Shown one piece after another: positions 24,908-32,320 of a stretch of DNA of 39,330 nucleotides. Positions within the stretch are counted from its first letter, which is position 1; each line of letters begins with the position of its first letter. Below the pieces are notes generated by a model that was given only the letters and a program-made list of their open reading frames with translations, searched no databases and was not told the origin of the DNA. The stretch comes from Chloroflexota bacterium (GTDB taxonomy: Bacteria; Chloroflexota; Anaerolineae; Aggregatilineales; Phototrophicaceae), in contig JACAES010000128.1 of NCBI GenBank assembly GCA_013388735.1, forward strand, positions 1-39,330, written 5' to 3'. Both the position numbers and the translations under genes were made by a program.

Positions 24908-24999
24908 GACCGGAGGGCCGCCGAATTCGGGGAGGGAATGGTCTTAGCCCTTCTCCCCTGAATTCGGGGGAGAAGGGTTGGGATGAGGGGGTCTGGCCC
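24908..24999. repeat. Intergenic palindrome with GAATTC centre
   Basis: The best copy of this repeat: CCCTTCTCCCC-TGAATTC-GGGGGAGAAGGG at 24948-24977, preceded by a partial unit CCGAATTCGGGGAGGGA (24921-24937) and followed by TTGGGATGAGGGGGTC. It separates the converging OsmC and M20 genes and could end both transcripts. Confidence 0.7.
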
Positions 25000-25012
25000 C
25001 TGCGATTCAAAT

Positions 25013-26161
25013 CTATCCCTCGAACTGCCATTCCTTGAGCATAGCCGCCAGCAGCGTGGCGCGGCGCGGCAGGCTGTTGAGGACGACGTGTTCGTGCAGC
25101 GCGTGCAGGCCGTCACCCTGCGGGCCGAGTCCGTCCAGCGTGGGAATGCCCATGTGGGCGGTGAAGTTGCCGTCGCTGCCGCCGCCGCTGCCATCTTCGC
25201 GCACGGTCAGGCCGTAACGTTCGCCGATGGCCTTACACTGGGCGAACGAGCGCGCCATCTGCGCGTTGTGTTCCATCGGGCCGCGCGCATGGTGGACGCT
25301 GATGCTCAGCTTCGCGCCGGGGATGAAGGGCGTCAGCGAGGTGATTTTTTCCTTGATTTCGTCCCAGGCCTGGGCGGTCATCGTCCGCACGTCCACCTGG
25401 GCGGAAGCTTTGGCCGGGATGACGTTGCTGGTGCTGCCGCCGTGAAAAACCGTCACCGAAACCGATGTGCCGTTTTTCAGGTCGTTGAGGCCGTGCAGTT
25501 TAAGCGCCTGCTGCGCCAGTTCGATGACGGCGTTGATGCCCTGCTCCGGCGCATTCCCGGCGTGGGACGGGCGGCCTTCCACCTCGATGTGATAGGTGCC
25601 GACGCCCTTACGCCAGGTCTTGAGCGCCTCCTCTTTGGTGGCCGGCTCCATCACCAGCACCAGCCCGGCCTGCGCCGCCAGTTCCTTAATCACCGGCTCG
25701 GAATGAATGCTGCCGACTTCCTCATCGCTGGTCATCAATATCCAGATGGGGCGCTCCGGCAGTTCGCCGCGTTCGACCAGGCCGCGAATGGCCCACAGCG
25801 CGACGGTGATGCCGCCTTTCATGTCAATCGCGCCGGGGCCGAACAGCCGGCCTTCGTCGTCAATGCGCGTCGGGCGTTCGGCCAGCGTCCCCTGCGGCCA
25901 GACGGTATCAATGTGAATCAGGAACATGATAGGTTTGCCGGGGGCGTTTTCGTTCCACTTCGCCAGCAAAAAATCGCCCACCTCGGTCTGGGGCAGGCGC
26001 GTCACCGCCGCCCCCAGGCTTTTGAATTCGCCTTCCATGAAAGCGCCCAGTTTATCCACCAGCGCCTTATCGGTGGTGGGCGTTTCGTAGCTGACCAGCG
26101 TGGAGAGGAACTCCACCATTTCCGGCTGGCGGCTCTTAAAATAGGTAAGTAAATCCGACAT
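25013..26161 (-). CDS. M20-family metallopeptidase (carboxypeptidase G2-like)
   Basis: A 382-residue cytoplasmic peptidase of the M20A/CPG2 type, removing C-terminal residues, typically glutamate, from short or acylated substrates. Zinc ligands and catalytic residues are visible: His83 and Asp85 in FLIHIDTVW, Asp113 in GAIDMKGG, catalytic Glu147 and ligand Glu148 in TSDEEVGS, Glu172 in VLVMEPA, and the C-terminal His in GDGLHALHEHV. The lid (dimerisation) domain lies at about 185-300 (EVEGRPSHAGNAPE start). AAGGGA precedes the ATG by 7 bases. No signal peptide. It follows the restriction gene on the same strand but has its own promoter candidate inside that gene's end. Confidence 0.92.
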   Translation of the reverse strand: MSDLLTYFKSRQPEMVEFLSTLVSYETPTTDKALVDKLGAFMEGEFKSLGAAVTRLPQTEVGDFLLAKWNENAPGKPIMFLIHIDTVWPQGTLAERPTRIDDEGRLFGPGAIDMKGGITVALWAIRGLVERGELPERPIWILMTSDEEVGSIHSEPVIKELAAQAGLVLVMEPATKEEALKTWRKGVGTYHIEVEGRPSHAGNAPEQGINAVIELAQQALKLHGLNDLKNGTSVSVTVFHGGSTSNVIPAKASAQVDVRTMTAQAWDEIKEKITSLTPFIPGAKLSISVHHARGPMEHNAQMARSFAQCKAIGERYGLTVREDGSGGGSDGNFTAHMGIPTLDGLGPQGDGLHALHEHVVLNSLPRRATLLAAMLKEWQFEG

Positions 26162-26174
26162 AGACGTTATCCCT

Positions 26175-26202
26175 TGTATAGATGGGTTGAAAGACAGGTT
26201 AA
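26175..26202 (-). promoter_or_regulatory. Promoter candidate for the M20 peptidase gene
   Basis: Minus strand TTAACC (26197-26202), 16-base spacer, TATACA (26175-26180). The -35 box overlaps the stop codon of the restriction nuclease gene, so if real, the inserted restriction-modification unit would sit right against the old promoter. Confidence 0.4.
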
Positions 26203-26984
26203 GGTTCTCGCTCCAGAGGATAGGGGGTATTCTTTCGGCGCTGTGAGATTTTCCTCACAAGTTTAGCCCAATCAATCGTTCCGTCAGGCAAACAGTATTC
26301 GCTGCCAAATTGGAGCGTGAATTTATTAATGATCTTCCCGTATTCTTCCTGGAACTGCTCATTTCGCTGTTTTGCCTGATACCCCAGTGGCTCAATGATC
26401 TCTGTGTACAGATCATCATGATCCGAGATGAAACGCCAGAAATCCTGGCCGCACAGTTTTAGATAAGCGCCGTCTCGCTGATAAGGGTTAGGCTCTGTTC
26501 CATACGAGCAGCCGTTAACGGCAAAAACATTGAATCCGGGATAGGCTGATGACAAAATCCTTTTTGCATGTTCGAAGTTAAGCAGCATTTTCTTGATCTG
26601 GCTGGAGTTTCCCCAATTGGGACCGGATTTAATCTCAACCATAAAAACCGTATCATCGTTCGTAAAAATCAGATCAATACCTTCCAGATCGGAAGCGGGC
26701 TTCACGCCACCATAAACCTTTCCACACACGAAAACCGCAACCCCTTCAGGAAAGTCACCAAACAGGGTTTCTTCTTGAGAGGACAAAAACGCATCCAGAA
26801 TGCTTCTGACCAGACCCTCAGCGGTAAAGATATTTTTAGCTTTGAATAGATAGGGGTTTTTCCTGACCAGCAGTTTGTTCAGGGTTAGTTGCTCAAGCTT
26901 TTGAAGTTTCTTATTATGAAAAGTTTCGATATGGGTCTCGACGTATTCAAATACATCCTGAAGATTGAGCGGGTTGGCAGTCAT
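26199..26984 (-). CDS. Type II restriction endonuclease, PmeII-like
   Basis: A 261-residue nuclease. It has the PD-(D/E)xK core: Asp104 in EGIDLIF and Glu117-Ile-Lys119 in VFMVEIKSGPNWGNSSQ, the latter being the characteristic block of PmeII-family type II enzymes together with the N-terminal RKNPYLFKAKN and ...LSSQEETLFGDFPEG. It cleaves DNA unless the cognate methyltransferase has modified it; the recognition sequence cannot be read from the protein. It overlaps the methyltransferase gene by 4 bases (ATGA), so the methyltransferase is made first. Base composition is clearly lower in GC (around 40-45% locally) than that of neighbouring genes, a sign of recent transfer. Confidence 0.86.
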   Translation of the reverse strand: MTANPLNLQDVFEYVETHIETFHNKKLQKLEQLTLNKLLVRKNPYLFKAKNIFTAEGLVRSILDAFLSSQEETLFGDFPEGVAVFVCGKVYGGVKPASDLEGIDLIFTNDDTVFMVEIKSGPNWGNSSQIKKMLLNFEHAKRILSSAYPGFNVFAVNGCSYGTEPNPYQRDGAYLKLCGQDFWRFISDHDDLYTEIIEPLGYQAKQRNEQFQEEYGKIINKFTLQFGSEYCLPDGTIDWAKLVRKISQRRKNTPYPLEREP

Positions 26985-27802
26985 AAAAGAGGCTCTTGGT
27001 AGGTAGATAATTGTTCTGCTACAAGATCATAATATTCTGGCACAATCTCTATGCCGATGGCTTTTCGCTGCATCTCCAGCGCAGCCATCACAGTAGTCCC
27101 ACTCCCCATAAACGGGTCAAGGACGGTATCTCCCGGTTTCGTGAACAGCCTGATGAACCACGCCGGTAAAGCTTGTGGGAAGGCCGCGCTGTGGTTTTTG
27201 TTCGCTGTTTCGGTGGATAAGTGGACAACGTTGGTTGGATAGACCCGTTCCCGGCCTACCCAATTTGAGACATTCTTCCCAAAGCCGCTCTCGACTTTTG
27301 AATTATCTCTGATTTTGTCGGTCTCGCTAAGATTGCTCAACCTGGATTTCGCCCAATCGCCGATTGGAAGCATAACCTCATCCTGATACATGTGGAACGA
27401 TCTGCTTTTATTAAACTGTAAAAGGCGTTCCCATGCGTCGCGGAAGCGATTAGGCCATTTACCCGGATAGCTGTTTTTCTTGTGCCAGATGAATTCTTCA
27501 GTCCAGAGCCAGCCCTGCCCACGCATGGCCTTGATGAGATCCAATACGTAGGTATGGCGTTCGCCATTAACGACTCGTTCTTTGATGTTGAGAATAAAAG
27601 TTCCGGTGGGGGTGAGCACCCGCAGGAGTTCCTGAGAAATGGGCAAAAACCATTCGACGTACTGGTCAGGATGCACCCCTCCATACGTCTTCTTACGCTG
27701 GTCGGCGTAAGGTGGTGAGGTAAAAATCAAGTCAACAGAATTGTCGTTTACCTCGCTCAGTTTATCTCGGCAGTCTCCCAGGATGATTTTGAAGCTTCCC
27801 AC
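26981..27802 (-). CDS. DNA methyltransferase, beta class, probably N4-cytosine or N6-adenine
   Basis: A 273-residue site-specific methyltransferase. Catalytic motif IV TSPPY is at residues 28-32 and the S-adenosylmethionine motif I DPFMGSGTT at 229-237, so motif IV comes before motif I: the beta class. TSPPY is most common in N4-cytosine enzymes but does not rule out N6-adenine. The target recognition region is about residues 110-205. It starts at a GTG (27802): MGSFKIILGDCRD is the family start and no ATG is near. It shares 4 bases with the nuclease gene and the same AT-richer composition. No controller (C) protein gene accompanies the pair. Confidence 0.9.
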   Translation of the reverse strand: MGSFKIILGDCRDKLSEVNDNSVDLIFTSPPYADQRKKTYGGVHPDQYVEWFLPISQELLRVLTPTGTFILNIKERVVNGERHTYVLDLIKAMRGQGWLWTEEFIWHKKNSYPGKWPNRFRDAWERLLQFNKSRSFHMYQDEVMLPIGDWAKSRLSNLSETDKIRDNSKVESGFGKNVSNWVGRERVYPTNVVHLSTETANKNHSAAFPQALPAWFIRLFTKPGDTVLDPFMGSGTTVMAALEMQRKAIGIEIVPEYYDLVAEQLSTYQEPLL

Positions 27803-27842
27803 AGCCCAACGTTCTCTATCCGTAACATTCAGTCGGAAATTT

Positions 27843-27848
27843 ATTATA
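27843..27848 (-). promoter_or_regulatory. -10 box upstream of the methyltransferase gene
   Basis: A perfect TATAAT on the minus strand 40 bases before the GTG start. The hexamer 17 bases above it is TGGTAA (3 of 6), so the promoter is only tentative. Confidence 0.35.
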
Positions 27849-27875
27849 TCGGCAGCAGCGTTGATTACCAGACCT

Positions 27876-29192
27876 TTAAAACGGACACAGATCGGCGGCG
27901 GTGTATACCGGGCTGCGGCTGCCGTACCGGTTAAGCAACCCGACCGCCTCCGGGCGAGCGGTAATTATAGCCTGAACGTCGCGGCAGGCGCTATTGAGAT
28001 TATTGGTGGTCTGGAAGGTGTTCCAGAACGCCGTTATCATTTCGGCATACACCGGGGCATTCGGCGGCGGGAACGAGTCCAGGGCAGCCTGGAACGCGCC
28101 CAGGGCTTTTTCGGTCTGGTCGGTGTAGGCGTACAGCAGCGCCAGCCGGTAGAGCGTGTAACTGCGGAGCAGCGCCGGTTCGTCGTTAAGCCAGTAGCGC
28201 AGGCCGGTTTGGTTCAGCGCTAGTTCAAACAGGGAAATCGCCTGCTGAAAGTCGGCGCGGCGGAAGGCGCGGTCGGCTTCGTGAATGATCTGGATGAAAA
28301 AACGCGGCGGGTCAAGCTGCACGACCGACAGCGCGTAATACAGGCCGTTCCAGTCGTAGATATTAAGGCCGGTTCGCAGCGGCCCGGTCGCCGCCGTGCC
28401 GGTATCGGTCAGCCGCACGACCACTTCCAGCACCTGATCGCCGTCCACGTCATTGGCGGCGGGTGGTTCGCCGCTGGAAACAGCCGCGTTAAGCAGGTTG
28501 ATGAAGCGCCCTTCGTAACCGTCCCAGGCCATCAGCAGCGTGCGGAAGGCGCAGTCGTCCGGGGCTTCGACGCTGCACTGCCGGCTGCCGAACAGCAGTT
28601 CCGCCCGGCCATCATAAGTCATATCGCCCGCGAAAATGATGTGTGGCATACTGCCGGTGATGGACTGGTACAGCGGGGCATAACGCCCATTGGCGCAGCC
28701 CAGGACGAGCAGCGTGCCGCCGTCGCCGGGGGCGTCGTAGACCAGTAAAAGCTGCGGCGCGCCCACGCCGATAAAGTCCAGGTCGGCGCGGACGATACCC
28801 GTCTCGCCCAGCAGTCCCCAGCTATCGCGCAGCAGCGCGGTTAAGGCATCTGCCGAACCGCCGTCGGAAACAAAGCGCGTGATGGCGGCGGCGGTTTCCT
28901 GGCCGGTGAGCGGTCGGGGCGGCGGCTCAGGGTCGGCCTGCGCCGGGCAGGCGGCGTAATCGGGCGTTGCGGTCGGCAGGTTCGCCAGCGCGACCGCCGT
29001 CGCCGGGTTCGTCAGCCGCGAATCACCATCGCTCAGCGGGGCGGCCAGCGTCGGCAGCAGGCCGCGCATCAGCCGTCCGGGCGTCACGGTCGGGAACGGG
29101 ATGGGCGTGGGCGGTTGGTCGGCGCTCGACTGCGGCTGGCAGCCGGCGAACAGTATACAGAGCGCGGAGAGCAGGTATAATCGTCGTACCAT
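27876..29192 (-). CDS. Lipoprotein with beta-propeller-like and TPR parts, unknown function
   Basis: A 438-residue predicted lipoprotein: MVRRLYLLSALCILFAGC is a lipoprotein signal with Cys18 as the lipid site. A Pro/Thr-rich linker (19-95) is followed by a region (about 120-300) with repeated short acidic turns (FIGVGAPQLLLVYD, AGDMTYDGRAELLFG, NDVDGDQVLEVVV) resembling FG-GAP/VCBS calcium-binding propeller blades, and a C-terminal helical part (about 300-425) with TPR-like repeats (FRRADFQQAISLFELALN, YAYTDQTEKALGAFQAAL). Several Cys pairs suggest an extracytoplasmic location. I do not recognise a named family. It lies 73 bases upstream of the methyltransferase gene and its GC is normal for the window. 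Confidence 0.8.
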   Translation of the reverse strand: MVRRLYLLSALCILFAGCQPQSSADQPPTPIPFPTVTPGRLMRGLLPTLAAPLSDGDSRLTNPATAVALANLPTATPDYAACPAQADPEPPPRPLTGQETAAAITRFVSDGGSADALTALLRDSWGLLGETGIVRADLDFIGVGAPQLLLVYDAPGDGGTLLVLGCANGRYAPLYQSITGSMPHIIFAGDMTYDGRAELLFGSRQCSVEAPDDCAFRTLLMAWDGYEGRFINLLNAAVSSGEPPAANDVDGDQVLEVVVRLTDTGTAATGPLRTGLNIYDWNGLYYALSVVQLDPPRFFIQIIHEADRAFRRADFQQAISLFELALNQTGLRYWLNDEPALLRSYTLYRLALLYAYTDQTEKALGAFQAALDSFPPPNAPVYAEMITAFWNTFQTTNNLNSACRDVQAIITARPEAVGLLNRYGSRSPVYTAADLCPF

Positions 29193-29255
29193 GCGGCAAA
29201 GTATAGAGCCGCCCGCCGGATTCGCGCAATATCCGCAATATCACGAGAGGGAAAA

Positions 29256-29687
29256 ATGGCCGAAATCCAGATTCGACCGGCGGCGGAGGCCGACCAGGCA
29301 ATCATTCGCCAGATGGTGCGCGACGAAGACCTCGACCCGACGGCATTACACTGGTCGCACTTTCTGATCGCGGAGATTGACGGTGACATCGCCGGCATCG
29401 GCCAGATACGGCCTTATCCGAACTGCCGGGAACTGGGCAGCCTGGCGGTCAAAGAACCCTACCGCCGACTGGGCGTAGGCGCGAAAATCGTTAATGCGCT
29501 GCTGGAACGCGAAACCGGCGTCGTTTACCTGGAGTGCCTGGCGCACAACGAACGGTATTATGCCCGCTTCGGCTTCAAACGTATTCCCTGGTGGCGCGCG
29601 GCGATGCCGCTCAAACTGAAAGCCGGTATGGGGCAGATAGTGGGGCCTCTGTTCGGCTTTCGGGTGATCGTCATGCGGCGGGGTTAG
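29256..29687 (+). CDS. GNAT-family N-acetyltransferase
   Basis: A 143-residue acetyltransferase transferring acetyl from acetyl-CoA to an amine. The acetyl-CoA motif A is LGSLAVKEPYRRLGVGAKIVNALL (about residues 67-90), with the R-x-x-G-x-G pyrophosphate loop as RRLGVG. The C-terminal ECLAHNERYYARFGFKRIP is the usual motif B with an N-x-x-Y-Y-x-x-x-G-F end. Such single-domain proteins with an N-terminal IRPAAEADQAIIRQMV are often annotated as ArgA-like or RimI-like; the substrate is unknown. GAGAGGGA precedes the ATG by 5 bases. Confidence 0.88.
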   Translation: MAEIQIRPAAEADQAIIRQMVRDEDLDPTALHWSHFLIAEIDGDIAGIGQIRPYPNCRELGSLAVKEPYRRLGVGAKIVNALLERETGVVYLECLAHNERYYARFGFKRIPWWRAAMPLKLKAGMGQIVGPLFGFRVIVMRRG

Positions 29688-29688
29688 T

Positions 29689-29723
29689 CTTTCCCCTCTC
29701 GAAAACGTCCAGAGAGGGGAAAG
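29689..29723. terminator. Long hairpin between converging genes
   Basis: A perfect 12-bp stem CTTTCCCCTCTC/GAGAGGGGAAAG with an 11-base loop, lying 1 base after the acetyltransferase stop and 17 bases from the ccmD stop. No T-tract on either side; it probably works in both directions or with Rho. Confidence 0.55.
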
Positions 29724-29740
29724 TTACCGCCGTTCAGGTT

Positions 29741-29896
29741 CTACCGGCTGTCGTCGCCCAACTGCTCGATCATGCGGGCGTCGTGAGTGAGGTTGCGGTA
29801 GCGAATGACCATGCTGGCGATGAACAGGCCGAAAATGGCGAATACCACGATCAGCCCCAGGATGAGATAATCGGTCGTGTAGGGGATGTTATCCAT
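29741..29896 (-). CDS. ccmD: CcmD-like small haem-exporter subunit
   Basis: A 51-residue protein too short for usual size cut-offs. It has one membrane segment (about residues 10-31, YLILGLIVVFAIFGLFIASMV) followed by a basic and acidic cytoplasmic tail (IRYRNLTHDARMIEQL), the topology of CcmD, which helps release holo-CcmE from the CcmABC complex. A GGAGG ribosome binding site (29906-29910) sits 9 bases before the ATG. It is 16 bases past ccmC, the usual place for ccmD. CcmD is poorly conserved in sequence, so the name rests on size, topology and position. Confidence 0.8.
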   Translation of the reverse strand: MDNIPYTTDYLILGLIVVFAIFGLFIASMVIRYRNLTHDARMIEQLGDDSR

Positions 29897-29912
29897 CGGA
29901 AAACGCCTCCGT

Positions 29913-30677
29913 TCAGCTTAGGGCTTTCATCTTTAAAGCCTGGATGTGCTGGTTAAAGTTCTCCAGGCGGATGCGATACCACATCAGGGTGATGGGGACG
30001 AGGACGGCCCAGACCGGCATATTGACCATCAGCGCCGCACGCACGCCGGAGGTGGCGGCCACTTCAAACGCGCCCTGTGCCATGTCGGTCTGCACGCTGG
30101 GGCCGATCACGACCGGGTGAATGGTGTCCGGGCGGATGCGGGTAATCACCAGCGTGATGATGACGGTGATGAAAGCCAGGATGCCGTAAACGGCGGCGAA
30201 GCGGCGGCGCTGTTCCGGGTTTTCGATGCCCTGCCGCAGCATGATGTAGGCGGCGTAGGTCAGCACCATGATGGCTTCGGAAGTCAGGCGCGGGTCCCAC
30301 GTCCACCAGGTGTTCCAGATCGGGCGCGCCCAGACCATGCCGGTGACCAGGTTAACCAGCGCCAGGGCGATGCCAACTTCCACACCGGCCAGCGCCAGGG
30401 TATCCCACTTGACCTGCCGGGTGCGTAAATACTGGATGCCGCCGATAACCGTGCCGCCCAGCGCCACAAATGCGCCGATGAAGGCCGGCATGTGAATGTA
30501 AAAAATGCGCTGCACGTCGCCCTGGTCAATGTCGGTGCGGGCGTTAAACAACGCCATATACAGCCCGATCAGCACGGCCACCAGCGTGATAATGGTCAGC
30601 GCGGACAGCAGGCGCGGCCTGCCGCCGGTTTCCACCTGCTGCGTCGGCAGCGCAGAAGCATCTTGAACCGCAGTCAT
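29913..30677 (-). CDS. ccmC: Haem exporter protein CcmC
   Basis: A 254-residue membrane protein with six predicted membrane segments. The haem-handling tryptophan-rich motif is seen as NTWWTWDPRLTSEAI (WWD domain) between segments, flanked by the expected histidines (for example FYIHMPAF and DTIHPVV). CcmC delivers haem to CcmE at the outer face of the membrane. I chose the ATG at 30677 because GGAGGGAG lies 7 bases upstream; an in-frame ATG 18 bases earlier would place the ribosome binding site within the gene. ccmD follows after 16 bases. Confidence 0.94.
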   Translation of the reverse strand: MTAVQDASALPTQQVETGGRPRLLSALTIITLVAVLIGLYMALFNARTDIDQGDVQRIFYIHMPAFIGAFVALGGTVIGGIQYLRTRQVKWDTLALAGVEVGIALALVNLVTGMVWARPIWNTWWTWDPRLTSEAIMVLTYAAYIMLRQGIENPEQRRRFAAVYGILAFITVIITLVITRIRPDTIHPVVIGPSVQTDMAQGAFEVAATSGVRAALMVNMPVWAVLVPITLMWYRIRLENFNQHIQALKMKALS

Positions 30678-30711
30678 TAAGTTCTCCCTCCTCAATTCTT
30701 ACCGGCAAAAA

Positions 30712-30739
30712 ATCGTAACATATCTACTAAAAATTGCAA
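30712..30739 (-). promoter_or_regulatory. Promoter candidate for ccmCD
   Basis: Minus strand TTGCAA (30734-30739), 16-base spacer, TACGAT (30712-30717), in an AT-rich island within the 211-base gap between ccmB and ccmC. The gap also has a degraded palindrome remnant around 30775-30850 and no gene. Confidence 0.4.
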
Positions 30740-30888
30740 AAAATTAAATGATGGTTGTTGCGATGGCGCTCTTAATTCCCCAAGCCCGGAGAGGGTGTTC
30801 AAACGCCTCATAACAAGCCTCTCAATCCTCCCGCTCATGGCACGGGGAGCAGGTTCGCAGCGGAACGATCAATCAGGATGGCATAGGT

Positions 30889-31566
30889 TTATTCCTCGAT
30901 CACGTACTCGAACAGCAGGTAACAGGCCACCAGATAAACGATGTCCACCACCACCAGGATTTGCGGCCAGGCGATCCAGTCGGCGATGGGATTTTGCGCC
31001 AGGATATTGGTTGAGGCGCGCACCGCCGCCAGCAGCACCGGCAGCGCCACCGGCATCATGACGATAGGCAGCAGGCTTTCACGGGCGCGCGTCTGCACGG
31101 TCATCATCGCCAGCAGCGTGCCGATGGTGGCAAACCCGAACGTGCCGAGCAGCAGCACCAGCAGCAGCCAGGGGCGAATCAGGTTTTGATTGTACAGAAT
31201 GGTCATGATCGGCAGCAGCAGCAGCCCGACCACCAGGGCGAAAACCAGGTTGCCGGCCAGCTTGCCGAAAAAAATCGCCACCCGGTCAATCGGAGCCAGC
31301 AGCATGGCGTCCAGGTTGCCCTGGTCGCGCTCCATCGCCAGGCTGCGGTTGAGGCCGAGGATGCTGGCGAAAACCACCGTCACCCACAATACGCCGCTGA
31401 TGGCCTCCTGCCGGGCGGTGCGGTCGAGTTCCAGGGCGAAGCTGAAAATGAGGATGCTGAGCAGGGCGAACAATCCCATCGAACTGACCAGCTCGCGGCT
31501 GCGGAGTTCGATCTGTATATCTTTGCGGACGATGCTTAGGACGGCCTTGAAGAAGGGGGTTTTCAT
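30889..31566 (-). CDS. ccmB: Haem exporter protein CcmB
   Basis: A 225-residue membrane protein with six predicted membrane segments and the CcmB pattern: N-terminal IVRKDIQIELRSRE, then ...FASILGLNRSLAMERDQGNLDAMLLAPIDR, the conserved cytoplasmic loop that contacts CcmA, then four further segments. It forms the ABC complex CcmA2B with CcmC. The ATG overlaps the ccmA stop by 4 bases (ATGA), a sign of translational coupling. Length matches the family (about 220). Confidence 0.94.
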   Translation of the reverse strand: MKTPFFKAVLSIVRKDIQIELRSRELVSSMGLFALLSILIFSFALELDRTARQEAISGVLWVTVVFASILGLNRSLAMERDQGNLDAMLLAPIDRVAIFFGKLAGNLVFALVVGLLLLPIMTILYNQNLIRPWLLLVLLLGTFGFATIGTLLAMMTVQTRARESLLPIVMMPVALPVLLAAVRASTNILAQNPIADWIAWPQILVVVDIVYLVACYLLFEYVIEE

Positions 31567-32315
31567 CGGGCGCTGACCATACTGGTAGTTTCGGTGTAAA
31601 TGGCGGATAAACGCGCGCCGTCCAATCCGGCGGTCGGCGCATCGTAACCGATGCCCCCGCGCGACAGGATGACCACGCGCCCGGCCAGCGCCGCCGCGCT
31701 GTCAAGCTGGTGGGTGGTCATCAGGATGGTGCGCCCGCCGGCATGAGCATCACGCAGCAGGCCGTCCAGCACCGACGAAGCATCCACGTCCAGGCCGGTG
31801 TAGGGTTCGTCCAGCAGCAGAATATCCGGGTCGTGCAGCAGAGCGCGGGCGATGCTGAGGCGCTGCTGCATCCCGCGTGAAAATGTCCGCACCGGGTCGG
31901 CGGCGCGCCGGGACAGGCCGACCTGTTCCAGCAGTTCCGCGATGCGCGCGTCCACGCCGGCGGGCGGCAGGTTGTACAGGCGGGCGAAAAAGCGCAGGTT
32001 TTCGTGGGCGCTCAGGTTTTCGTACAGCAGCACTTTATGGCTGACCATGCCGATCTGGGCGCGGACGGCGGCGGCTTCGTCGGGCAGTGTCCAGCCGCCG
32101 ATGGTGATCTGCCCGGCGGTGGGTTTGCTCAACCCGGCCAGCAGGCGCAGCAGCGTGGATTTACCGCTGCCGTTGGGTCCAAGCAGGGCCACAAATTCGC
32201 CGCGTGTGATGCCCAGGTCGAGCTTGCGCAGGACGGGCAGCAGGCCGTAGGCTTTGACCAGGGCGCGGGTTTCGATCAGGAAGTGCTGGGTACTGAGTGC
32301 TGAGTGCTGAGTCAT
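31563..32315 (-). CDS. ccmA: ABC ATPase CcmA
   Basis: A 250-residue ABC ATPase of the cytochrome c maturation complex; it powers release of holo-CcmE from CcmC. Walker A is GPNGSGKSTLLRLL (about residues 46-59), signature FSRGMQQRLSIARALL, Walker B ILLLDEPYTGLD. The first dozen residues (MTQHSALSTQHF) are encoded by a heptameric tandem repeat (32284-32311) and are not part of the family; conserved sequence starts at about residue 14 (IETRALVKAYG). No ribosome binding site is visible. The next gene upstream ends 5 bases away, so initiation may depend on coupling. Confidence 0.93.
   Translation of the reverse strand: MTQHSALSTQHFLIETRALVKAYGLLPVLRKLDLGITRGEFVALLGPNGSGKSTLLRLLAGLSKPTAGQITIGGWTLPDEAAAVRAQIGMVSHKVLLYENLSAHENLRFFARLYNLPPAGVDARIAELLEQVGLSRRAADPVRTFSRGMQQRLSIARALLHDPDILLLDEPYTGLDVDASSVLDGLLRDAHAGGRTILMTTHQLDSAAALAGRVVILSRGGIGYDAPTAGLDGARLSAIYTETTSMVSAR
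32284..32311. repeat. Heptameric tandem repeat, 4 units, at the ccmA start
   Basis: Four 7-base units TGCTGGG, TACTGAG, TGCTGAG, TGCTGAG on the plus strand, lying within codons 2-11 of ccmA. The same kind of array with other units is at 5904-5931. Confidence 0.85.
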
Positions 32316-32320
32316 ATGGG

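Noticed and set aside
26199..27802. Prophage or transposon origin of the restriction-modification pair.
   Set aside because: No integrase, transposase, phage structural gene or terminal repeats are visible around it; only the composition shift supports transfer.
29175..29180. Plus-strand TATAAT within the start of the lipoprotein gene as promoter of the acetyltransferase.
   Set aside because: No -35 box at 16-18 bases and the box lies inside the opposite gene's signal-peptide codons; it may be chance.
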